Below, piece after piece: positions 42,573 to 53,755 of a DNA stretch of 64,000 nt. The stretch is from Sarcocystis neurona. Lineage: Eukaryota; Apicomplexa; Conoidasida; Eucoccidiorida; Sarcocystidae. The position numbers and the translations under genes are program-made. The notes below the pieces were generated by a model. It ran no database searches and was not told the DNA's origin. It worked only from the letters and a program-made list of their open reading frames with translations. The DNA lies in contig KL647307.1 of the NCBI GenBank assembly GCA_000727475.1, positions 577,555 to 641,554 of the forward strand. Reading direction: 5' to 3'. Every line of letters starts with the position of its first letter. Positions within the stretch are counted from its first letter, which is position 1.

Positions 42573-45500
42573 GTGCGGCTGCTGCTGGGGCTCCGGTATA
42601 TGCAGCAAGACGGCCACCACTTCTTTCCCATATCAACAGAAACAGCAGCTGCTGCGTCGTTCTCTCCCTCGCCACCCCACGCCGCCGACGCAGAGAGTTT
42701 GAATCGGCCGCAGCGGAAGCTGCTGACACAGCAGGAGATGCAGCAGCAGCAGCAGAAGCCACGAGAGCAGCAGCTGATTCACACACGTCAAGGCCAGCGG
42801 CAGCAGCAGGAGCAAGAGCCGCAGCATCAGAGGCGGAGCAGCAGCTGTCGCAGTAGGCGCAGCGGCGAAGGCAGGGAGCTGAGCGAGAAGTCGTACGCAG
42901 GTGTTCCCGCCCGCAGCAGCTCCACACATAGCAGCAGCTGCTGCTTCACCGACTCCCCAGGAGCAGCAGCCACAGTATTGCAGCAGCAGCAAGAGGACAG
43001 CAACAGCAGCAGATCCACGCACGCCAGCGGTGTTCTCCGCAGCTGCTGCCGAGCTGCGGCTACTACACTTTCTATTTTCCGCGTTGACGAAATGCTGCTA
43101 CTCCCCGCCCAACGCATGCAGCTGCAGAAGCTGCAGCAACAGCAGCAGCAACTTTTCCTCGCGCAGCGACGACCGCAACGCGTGCAGCAAGGCCAAAACG
43201 CCTAGCGACCCACTGCGCGCCAGCAGCGGCAAACGGAGGTCCACGTCTGGCCGCCCGTGCCATAGCAGCAGCTGCTGCAGATCGAAGCGCAACAGCGTAT
43301 GCAACAACAGAAGCAGCAGGTGGTGCAATGGCAGCAGCCAGTCAGGCATCTGCGTCTACAAGACAGGGCATCAGCAACAGCAGGAGCAGCAACAGCAGAA
43401 GAAGCAGCAGGAGCAGCAACAGCAGAAGAAGCAGCAGCAGCAGCACTAGAGGAGGAGGAGGAGCAGCAGCAGGGGGAGCACGACACTCGTCTCGACGAGC
43501 TAGGCGACTGGTACGAACATCAGGAGCAGCGCTGGTCCCGGCAGCTGTCGCAGCAGCAGCAGCAACAGACGCTGCAGGTGTGTCCTGGACGGAAGCGGGG
43601 TCGGCTGCGGTAGCAGACGTGGCTGCGGGCTTGAGGCTTGCGATGGACGGGCGTTCGGAAGCTGCAGCAGCAGCAGCAGGCGGTTGTGCGTCCCTCCCAG
43701 GCACATCGCCCGCAGCAACAGCAACTGTGATGGAGAACGGGATAGCAGCAGTGCCAGCAGCTGGGACGTGACTATCACCAGCAGAAGACCTCTTGCAGAA
43801 GTACCACCTTCATTGATACATTGGCGCGACTGCCGTTTACCTCCGCGTCATTCTTCTCCGCGCATCAACGTTCCTGCAACATGCGTCCTGTTGCTATTGA
43901 TACTGCTGCTCGAACAGCTTCTGCTGCTGTTGCTGCTGCCTGTGCTTGGCAATGTGATCGCCCTGGGCCATTCCTTGCTGCAGCTCGCACCGCAGCTGCT
44001 GCTGCTTCTTGTGTCCTTCGTCGCGCCAGTGCGGCTACTGCTGCTTCTGCGGATGGCCCAGCTGCTTCTGGTGGTGCTGCTGCTGGCAGAGCTCCTCCTG
44101 CTGCTAAGCACGCCCCTGGAGACGCTGTTGTAGCTGCAGGCAGGACTGCTTCAGCTGCTTGTGTAGCTGCTCATACTCCTACTACTGCTGGTGCTGCTCC
44201 CAGTGATCCGGCTGCTTCCGCTCACCGCCGGAGTATAGCTACTGCTGGGAGCCCCGCGCTTGCTGCTTCCTGTGATATCACCAGCAAGACTGCTATCGCT
44301 TACCCTTCCGCTGCTGCTGCTCTGACTCCATCTGCTCCTGCTGCTACTGTTTCTGCTGCACTTGCCCTTGCTGCTGCTGCTCCGGCTGCACTTGCTCCTG
44401 CTGGTACCATTCCTGGTGCTGCTGTTGCTCCTGCTGCTGTTCCTCCTGCTGCTACTTGTCCCGCTGCTGCGGCAGCTGTTCTAGCCAGGCATTCCCGTTT
44501 CTCGAAAGCTGCACCAGCAGCACGGGAAGGCTGCTGCATTTGCAGCCGCTGCTTCCACTCCACCCCACAAGCGCACGCGCAGGTTCCCTCTGCTCGTCTT
44601 GCTGCTGCAGCTGCTGGTCTTCCATCTGCTGCTGCTGCTTCTTCTCTACCCCCAGCTGCTGCTCCTCCTTCCGCTGCTGCCGCTGATGCGACGACCGCAG
44701 TCGACGTGCAACATCTCGGACCTGCGGCTCTCGTACAAGCCGTTCTGCATGCGTTCAGGTCAGTTCCACCTATTGTACATATATATGTATATATATCCAT
44801 ATTCACAGTCTATAGTGTGTGTATATATATACATTGATAATATGTACATGTATATATATATGTATAGGGTGTACATGCGTACGTATGTATACGTATGTGC
44901 GTGTGTGTAAATGTGTCTGTTTGCTCTCACATTAATATTGTACCTACACAGAAAACACATGCGTACTTCTCTCTCTCTATCTCTCTGTATATATATGTAG
45001 ATGGATGTATATATACAACGTACGCACATACATATGTACGTGTGTGTTATACATACAGATGTGCGAAATATACATATATACATATATGTATGTATGTATT
45101 ACATGGAGAGGAAACTTACAGGACCGGAGCTGTGCTGCGGTGGGCGTTCCTGTCGGGGACACTGCCGCTCCCGCTGTTGCCGTTGCTCTTGCTGCTGCTG
45201 CTGTTGCTGCTTCCGGTGTTCCTGTGTGGCGTGCTGCTGCTTCTGCCGCTGTCGCTGCTCCTACTGCTTCTCCGGCGCTGTTGCTGTTGTTGCTGCTCTC
45301 CCTGCCTGTGATGGAGATGCATCCCCTGCGGTTGCTGTCTCAACTGCCGTTGCTGTCTCAACTGTCGTTGCTGCTTTCTTCTTCTTCTTGCTGCTGCTGC
45401 TGGCGCGACACTGCTGCCGCCGCTCCTTCGTTTCCTGCTGCTGCTGCTGCTGTGACTGCCGCCCTTCGGGGACGACCGTGGAACCTAGAGAGGCGGTGGA

Positions 45501-48500
45501 AGGAAGGTGAGCGTTTCTGAGGTGGGGATGCGTGCAGGGAAGCACCAGAAGAGGTGCTGCTGCAAATATGTCAAATTTACGAAGGCCAGTCCGCAGAGGC
45601 CAGCGCGTCCCGCCAGCGCTCCAGGTGTCAGCGTTTGACAGGGAACAGCCGTGAGTGTATATATAGTCGTCGTCCTAGCAGGAGTTGCCGCAGCTTTTCC
45701 TCGTCCATAAACGCCCACGCGGCGTGTTAGGAGTTTGCCTGTATTTCTTTCTGTCTCTCTATAGTCTCTTATGCGCGTGCGTTGCTTGCCCCGTACATAT
45801 TTATTCGGACGCGTGTGGTGAAGCGTCTGCGCGACGGCAGAAGGAGGACACACCCATACCGCAGCGCAAGAGGAGACGCTGTCTCGGGAGGTGCTTTTGC
45901 TGCGCCACCCAGAGCAACAGCATCTCCAGATACACCGGCTACATCCATATACGTACACAAATCCCGCGGAGTCCTGCTGCTCTAACATGTGCATATATTT
46001 GTGTATATACACATATTATCAAAGTGCTAACCTGATTTCTGCGCTTCTCTCTTCCGTATATATACGTGTGTATGTGCGTACAGAAACGCATCTTCATTTA
46101 TATAGCGCGAAGGCTGCTGCTGCTGCTGCTTGCGCGTCTCGTTTGCAGGACTGGGAGCAGACCTACGGAAGGAGAAGGAGGAGGAGGAGAAAATCTGCAG
46201 CAGTGGCGTTTGTTTAGTCTGCATGCGCGTCGGTTGCTGCCGCTGCTTCCGGCGGAGAGCGTCGTCCTGCTGCTGTCGGTATTTGGGTCTGTGGGGCTTC
46301 GCGACCGCGTCCTGCTGCAGCGGAGTGCGGAGTTGCTGCTGCCGCAGCTGCAGCAGCTGAGGGCGCAGCAGCTCTGCAGGCTCCTGCATGCGCACGCGCA
46401 GCTGAGGACTCGCAGCGATTTGCTCTTTTCTGTTGCTGCGCGTGAAGCAGCAAAGCGAGCCCACGAGCTGCAGCCCCAGCACTTGGTCCGGCTGCTGCAC
46501 TCCTACGCTGCGCTTCGCTACTTCCACCCGCTGCTGCTGCATGCGCTTCGAAGACAGCTGCTGCTCTCTGCTGCCAAACTTCGACCTGGGGGTCTATTGC
46601 TGCTCGTCACTGCCCTGCGCACGCTCCTCCCTGCTGCCGCTGCTCTTGCTGACGCGCCGGCACTTCCTGCTGCTGCCCTGCCTGCTGCAGCTGCTACTCC
46701 TCATTCGTTTCCTCCTCGTCACCCGCCTGTTGCAGGAGCCGCATGCGACGATGTCGTTTACAGAAGAGCAGCAGCCGCGGCAGCGCAGTCGTCGACAGCA
46801 GCAGCAGCGGAACGAGGAGGAGGAAGAGGTGGGGAGGGCGATGGGGAGGTAGCAGCAACAGCAGCAGGAGCTGCAGCTCTGGTGAGTACCGGAGCGGAAG
46901 CAGGAGGAAGAGACGGAGCAGTAGGATTGACAAGGAATATAGCAGCAGCAGCAGCGGCAGCAGGTCGGGCAGCCGACGCCCGGCTGCTTGCAGTTGCTGC
47001 AGCAGAAATCTGCAGACAGATTCAAGCGTTCGAAGTCAAAGGCCTCTGCGTCATATTAGACGTGTACACCTTGGAGTCGTTCGCCGCAGCAGCAGCAGCA
47101 GCAACAGCCGCGCTGGGACAGCAGCAGAGCCACAGCAGCCGCACCCTGCAGCCGCTGCCGCATGCGTTTGTGATGGATCTCCTCTCAGACGAAATATTTC
47201 GAAAAAGGAAAGAAGTGCACGCGCAGCACCTCGCTCTCCTCATACGAGCGCTCGTACGCAGACAGCAGCAGCACCAGCAGCAGCAACAGCAGCAGAGGCG
47301 TAGCTTCCGCGAGGAGCACGGCGGAAGAAACTGCAACGGCGGCAGCACCAGCATGGTGGAAGAGGAGAAGAAGTGCACGTTGCTGCCTCCAGGTATGGTG
47401 CTGCTGAAGCACGTGATCAAAGAAGCCCTGCCGCAACAGCTGAAACATCTTAACGTGCAAGAACTCTGCTCCATTGCTGCTTCGCTCGCGCGTCTCTCAC
47501 GCATGCATGGCAGCAGCCAAAGCAGCAACAGCAGCAGCAGCGCGAGCGGTGACGGCAGCAGCCTACACGCGCACAGCAGCAGTAGCGTCGGGGGGGGAAT
47601 CGTCCCTGCGCTGCTGCCGGGGAAACCGATACAGAACGCGCCTGCTGCTGCTGCTGGGAGCGGACGCACGAGAGCAGCGGCAGCAACGGGTGGAGACGCT
47701 GGGATAAGCGGAGGTATTCTATCGGCAGCGATGCATGCCGTTGCAGACCGAATAGGGGAAGTGTCCAAGCAGCTGCAGCCCTGTCATGTGGCTTCCCTTG
47801 CTGTTTCCTTCGCGAGAACGAAGACGGTACACAGCCAGCTCTTCTACTTCGCTGCTTCGCATGCTGAGAAATTCGTCGACGCTTATACTGTTGATGAGCT
47901 AGCCTGTGTCTGCTACGCCTTCTCGGTATTGTTGCTGCCACCGGCCAACCTTCTTCATGTCACTTTGCAGAAGGTGGAGGAAACGCTGCGGTGGAACTCT
48001 GCGTCACGCTGCAGCGGTAGCAGCGAGAAGAGCAGCATCAGCGGCAGGGAGAGCAGCGGCGCCAGAAGCAGCAAGAGCAAAAGTGACAGCAGGAGGAGCA
48101 GCAGCAAACCTACCAGCAGGAGCAGCGGGATGGTGAACTCGGATTCTGCTGAGGCGCACAGCGGTGCAGCGAGGAGCAGCTACACCAGCAGCAAAAGCGT
48201 CTCCTGCAGTGCGTTTTCTGCAGTAGCAGGTGAACGACCACCAGCAGCAGAAGTAGCAGCTGAAGAGGAGGCGACAGCAGCAGAAAGACCACAACTAGCC
48301 GAGGCGACGAAATGTGGACGGCGGCGACGCGGTGCCGCTACGAAGGAACAGTCACTGCGACTCCATGCAACAAACGGAAGCAGCAGGAGCTTATACAGCA
48401 ACAGCAGCAACACGGGTGAGCAGGGCGTCCTAAAGAGTACAGCTGCAGACGCCGAAGAGCAGCAACACGTAGCGGCGTGCTTCCCCTCTAGCGACTGCAG

Positions 48501-51500
48501 AGAGGAAGCGGAGCCCGGTGGAGCAGCAGCAGATAAAGCAGAAAGAGAAGCATCATCAGTCAAAGCCGCAGCAGCAGAAGCAGCAACACGAGAAGCAGAG
48601 GCAGAAGCAGCAGCATCAGCGCTTCCACGTGCGTCGCAGCAGCAAAAAGAGAAGCAGCAATGGAAAGCAGTGAGAGAAGAGTTTCAGCAAGAGCCGCAGC
48701 AACTGCAGCGGCTGCAGCAGTCAAGGGGGACCGCAGGACGACAGCAGCAGCAAAAAGGGCAGCAGAAAGCGGAGCAGCAGCAACAGCAGCAGCAGGGTTT
48801 CTCACAGGCGGCGGAGCAGAAGGTGCAGCCGGAGGAACACGAGCGACCGCTGATGTCGCAGCAAGTGCCGCTGGATTCGCTCCTCTCCCAGCAACAGCTT
48901 CGCCAGCAGCAGGTGACTGCCACAGGAGTGAGGTGTGGACTGTCTGCAGAATTTATGCGTGCTCTCATAAAGCTGGGTCCTGACGGAAAGCCAGAGATAC
49001 CGACAACAGCGGAGACAGCAGCCGCAGCAGGGGCAGCAGCAGGAGCAGCAAGGCCAAGAGCAAGGTCACGGGACGCGCAAGAAGAGTATGGACCGCTGCC
49101 GCTCGTCTACTCGTTTCTTCGAATTCTTCACGCCATGTTACGCCTCAGCCACTTCAATCAAGCGGTACGACTACTGCTGCTGCTGTTCACTGCAAAAGAC
49201 AACTAGTAGCAAGACTGCGGGAGGCTGTTGCTGCTGCTACATGGGAGCGACACAGAACAGCACATCCCAAAAAGCTGATGCTGCTGCCGTTCAGAACGCA
49301 TATATATATATATGAATAAATATGTAGGTGGTATCTGTGTAGATATGTACATGTATATACATATATATGTATATATATAATATATATATATATATGTATG
49401 TACATGTGTGTGTGTGTGTGTGTGAGCACACATAGCGGACTGCATGTGGAGGCACGCGGCGATATTTACATATGTATATATATATGTATATATATATGTA
49501 TATATATATGTATATGTACGTGTGTGTGTGCGGTGTGGGTACACATAGAGGACTGCAAATGTAGATATATATATATATATATATACGTTTGTGCATAAGT
49601 GACCCTTTATCCATGTAAGGAGCATAGGTGTGCCCCTAGACAGAGAGAAGTACGTGTTTTACAGATAGAGAGATCCTCGTAGACTGCTGCACTTCACGTC
49701 GAGCGAGACACACGTAAAACCGCTGCTTTTTGCATGAAGGACTGCGGCCGTCCCTCCACGTGAGGAGGAACCAGCTGCCCCACACAGAGCGTAGTAGCGC
49801 GTGTGGTCGAAAGCAGCCGCCGCTCTTGTCTGTGTGCTGCTGCGGTTGCTGGTGCTCCCCGGCTCTTGGTGTTCCTCTGCTGTGGTTATGTACCTGTCGC
49901 GCCAGCGTGCAGCTGTTCCACCTCTCGTCACTGCCACTGCTGTTGCACACATATACATATATATACACATATACGTATAAGTCGAAGCTACCATATATAC
50001 GTATCTACATACATATGTAGAGAGAGAAAGAGAGAGACTCACCGTAGGTTGCCTCTCTCTCTAAATACAGAGAATCTGGGGGTTGACGTTTACAGGATTC
50101 TGGTGTAGTGTGTCGTTAATTATATGTCGAGTTCCCTGCGCAACTCTATATTGCCTGTGTACGTACGTATATACCTGGGGCCTCTATACATGTGTGTATA
50201 AGAAGACCGATATATAAATATATATATGGGAGAAAGCGGTAGAGAAATAGACAGGAAGAGTAACAAGGGCCAACCGGTTTGTGTATGGCTAAGACGAGCT
50301 GCGAGGCAGAGGGTCTTTGTGCGGAGACCATCGGAGGATCTTTTTAAGGCGGTCACTTAATTTGTGGTGGGGTGTGACTTCTCGTCTGTGCCTACGTAAA
50401 TGAGGTAGACTTTTTCGTCTCGTCCCCGTAGTTTCGCTTCTACTTTCTTGGCCTCTCCGTTCTTCTCTTCTTCGTGTGTCCCACTGCCTTCTATTTGTGG
50501 ACTTGGTGTTTTCTGTCGGTCTCTTCCCCGTACTTTTCTTCTTCATTTCCCCTCCACTCTGCTTCGTCCTCATTTTGCTGCTTCCCGTGTCTCCCGTCTC
50601 TGACGTCTTCTGCGGCTCTTCTCGTTTTTCGGCCGGTTCTTCGTTTCTTCCGCTAATCTCCTCTTCCTACGCTGCGTCGCTGTATGTCTCTCCTTATTCT
50701 CTTCAGGCTCTGACTGCCATCGGAGATCACCTCGCAGAGCGAGCGAAGGACATGCATGCGCACGAACTCGTACAAATGGCGATGCTGCTAGCAGCCTTTG
50801 CCTTCGTCCACCCGCGCTTTATGCGGGCACTTCAGCGGGAACTGCTTGTAGGCCTCGCTAGTTCGTACTGCTGGCGCCGCTGTTGCTGCGCCTGCCGAGG
50901 TTGCTGCCGCTTCTCCTGCTGCTACGGCTGCTGCCGATCCTGCTGCGGCGTCTGCTGCCCAGTCGTAGCTGTGCTACCGTTCCTGCTGTCTCACTGCTGC
51001 CTCTACTGCTGCTGCTCGTGGCGGCGCTGCTGCTGGTGGTGGATGCTGCGCCGAGGGGCTGCTCCTGCAGCTGCGTCACTGTTCCGGCGTCTTCGTTGTT
51101 GCAGCACTTAGCTCTTCTGGTATATTCTCCTGCTGCTGTACACAGGGATGTAGACGCAGATATGCATGTATCTATATATCCATAATTCGTGTACTTTGAC
51201 TACGTTAAATAGTTGTATGTGCGTCTGTGCCCTATCGTGTGTGTGCGCGCATGGCTTGTATGTATGCATGTATATATATATATATGTATGCGGTGGCATG
51301 CTTGTGCTTCTCTTATCATGCTAGGGTCTGTCCTGGCCCAGCATACGCCTCCTTGTAGATGACCCAGGCAAGCATTAACCAATGCATGGCCTTTCGAATA
51401 CATGGATTTCATATATGGGCCGGTAGAAGCACAGGCATACATAGATACAGCTATTCATAATGTCAGTAGTTGAGTCCTTTTTCTTCTAGGGGTTGGCCTG

Positions 51501-52169
51501 CCTCATGCAAACGCGTGCGCGCAACGGTGTGTGTGCGATGTTTCCTTCTGCTTCCGTTACTCCTCCCAACAGGAGCCACACGAGAACCTCGTTTTGTCTC
51601 AGGAGCAGTTGCAGCAGCTTTTTGCGGCGCTCCAACAACTGCACGTTTCGCCTTTCGAATACGGCATCCTCCGCCTATGTCCCCAGCAGCAAGAGCAGCA
51701 GCAACAGCTGCAGGAGCAACAGCAGGAGCAGCACCAGCAGCAGCAGGAGCAGCTGGTGTGGGGGCGGCAGCAGCGGCGTCTGGTGCAGGCTCTTGAGATG
51801 GCTGCGGCCTTAGCAGGTCGAGAGCCGCCGTGTACGTTTCTCGAGGCAGAAGCAGCAGCAGCAGCGGCATTGGCAGCAGCACAAGCAGGGGACGCAGCAA
51901 GAGCAGAAGCAGGTGACGCAGCAGCAGACACACTAGATGAAGCAGCTGCTGCCGCGGCCGGAAGAAGAAGAAGCCGCCGCGCTGCTGCAGCAGTGAACGT
52001 GTGGTTTGTGCACGTGCCAGAGCAAGTGATGGCACTGCTGCCGCCTCAGGCGCGTGAAGCAGCCATAGCAGCAGGAGCGGCACAGCAGCAGGCCGCAGCT
52101 GCTGCAACAGGAAGCGAGCCAGGACTCAACGCAGACTTCGATTTCCCCCTAGTAGAAGCTGCGGTATAG
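42573..52169 (+). CDS. Large helical-repeat protein, RAP/HPR-like, putative organellar RNA-binding
   Basis: Exons with matching phases: 43266-43577, 43782-44758, 46149-49164, 50707-50847 and 51573-52169 (stop TAG), about 1,680 residues. A Gln-rich exon at 42573-43181 may precede them. The core is a series of Leu/Ala-rich alpha-hairpins: AALVQAVLHAFR; LRAQQLCRLLHAHAQLRTRS; ELQPQHLVRLLHSYAALRYF; LNVQELCSIAASLARLSRMH; LQPCHVASLAVSFARTKTVH; YTVDELACVCYAFSVLLLP; MHAHELVQMAMLLAAFAFVH. The pattern (hydrophobic-x-x-L....A.L/F) is that of FASTK/OPR/HPR repeats seen in apicomplexan RAP proteins, which act on mitochondrial or apicoplast RNA. I see no C-terminal RAP domain. Ala, Ser and Gln runs separate the hairpins. 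Introns: 204, 1,390, 1,542 and 725 nt. Family assignment is inferred from the pattern; the gene model is better supported than the function. Confidence 0.6.
45120..45480 (+). repeat. CTG/TGC-rich block inside an intron
   Basis: CTGCTG/GTTGCTG clusters in the 44759-46148 intron. Plus-strand frames read Leu/Cys/Ala; the minus strand reads Gln/Ser/Lys/Thr. Not supported as an exon because 44758 joins 46149 in phase. Confidence 0.55.
49295..49600. repeat. TA/TG microsatellite in intron
   Basis: (TA)n, (TATG)n and (GT)n tracts in the 49165-50706 intron of the large plus-strand gene, with two approximate copies of GTGTGTG...ACACATAG.GGACTGCA about 120 bp apart. Confidence 0.75.
50875..51110 (+). 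repeat. CTG/TGC-rich block in intron
   Basis: CTGCTG clusters in the 50848-51572 intron; open frames here are not coding in the chosen model. Confidence 0.55.
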
Positions 52170-53550
52170 AGCCGCAGCTCCGAGGTCGGCAAATGACTGG
52201 TCTGCTGCTGCAGTATACGTGTGTATGTGTGTGCGCCAGCTACGACACGCTAAAGCGGCAACACCAGGAGGGACTTCGAGGTGTATACGACCACGTGAAA
52301 CGTGAAACGCAACAATCCCTGCCCCTCAGCTGCTTTGCTGCCATCTCTCTACGTATGTATATATATATATATGTATCACACGCATAACACTAGCTTGTAA
52401 TGAGTACGAGTATATATGTGTCAAGTAGAATACTACAGCGTCGACGTATGATTCCATTATCTCCTCCCTGTATACAAGTCTATATGGACGTGTACACGGT
52501 ACGGCCCATTTGCCCTGTCAAAGTCCCTGTTGCCAGTACAGGGCTTTCTTTACACGCATACCGGGGTGCAGACATATCTATAATATATATATATATGTAC
52601 ATATTTATATATATGTGTATATATACGCGTGTTTATTTATCCGTATACACACATGTGTATCCCTAGGTACGTACATGTGCACGAGTGTATAATTGTACAA
52701 GGACGCTCCTGCGCCGTATGTTTCGACCTTCAGTAGACATATATACATATATATATATATGTGAAGAAAGAAGCGCGAGCAGATACACATCAAAGCACGT
52801 CGGTATGCCTCATGCTCATCCATAGTCAAGTGCCTATCCTGGTGTACATGAGAATACATTTGTATATATATATATGTATGCGCGCACGTGCCTGTAACGC
52901 TATATAGCGGAGTTCGCACATATATATATATATATCCACGTATGTGTACTCATGTGCTTGCGTCCGTATCTTTAGCCTCTCACATATAGTCGACTGCACG
53001 TCTTCATATACTCGACTGTACATCTACATACATATATGTAAAAATACGTATGTACGTTTTACACGGCGCCGAAAAGAACCCTCTGTACGTGTGTATATAT
53101 ATATATGTATGTGTACAACACAGTTTATACATGCAAAGGCATAGCGCAACTCTAACGCATGCATACACATAAATGTATAGATAGATAGGTCTGTATAAAC
53201 GTTAGATGTATATTAGCAGGTACCTGATAAAAGCAAATATATATGACAGTACCCACAGCCCGTCCATGTGCTGCTGCTGCTGCAGTTTGCTCTTTCATTT
53301 CTCTTTAGCAGGAGCGATTTTACGCCTGTTTCTCTGCCACATTTCTATAGATACACATGTGTATACAAATATCTATGTAGGTGCCACCCATATTAGCAAA
53401 TATATACGTATACATGTATATAATATATGCGCAGGCAAGCATGGTGTTCGTAATACAGATTCATGTAGCTTCTTTGCTTACAGGAACTATTCTTACGTAC
53501 AACTACACATCTCTACACAAGAACTCCCCACGTGTGTACAGATGTACACA
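52170..53550. other. Downstream flank, microsatellite-rich
   Basis: TA/TATG tracts with one open stretch at 52230-52360 (YDTLKRQHQEGLRGVYDHVK) that could be an exon of an unidentified gene or an alternative 3' end of the helical-repeat gene. The phase does not fit the gene's last exon. Otherwise nothing seen. Confidence 0.4.
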
Positions 53551-53555
53551 GCAAA

Positions 53556-53755
53556 ACATCTGTGGAAATACTTACTTTTCCTCCGACACATATATGCAAC
53601 GCCCGGGGCATTCTCTGTAAAGAAGTACTTATGACCTCCATATGGATAAACAGTGGAACATGAGTGGAAGGACTTTTCTTCCGGCAAATACATGCAACGC
53701 TAGGGGGCATGCTCTGCAAAGAAACATGGTGACCTCCCGAGAACTTCATGCAAGG
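53556..53755. repeat. Imperfect direct duplication, about 100 bp
   Basis: Two adjacent copies sharing ATGCAACGC..GGGGCAT.CTCT, AAAGAA and TGACCTCC, starting near 53568 and 53670. Overlaps the stop region of the minus-strand exon at 53756. Confidence 0.6.

Noticed and set aside
45001..45545. Exons at 45.1-45.5 kb on either strand
   Set aside because: An acceptor-like site at 45120 fits in phase, but gives a Leu/Cys-only reading. Joining 44758 directly to 46149 gives continuous helical-repeat sequence.
49203..49625. Tyr/Ile/His/Thr-rich ORFs in TA/CA tracts (here and at 8.7, 27.0, 52.6 and 61.4 kb)
   Set aside because: They are direct translations of TATA, TATG and CACA microsatellites and carry no independent coding signal.
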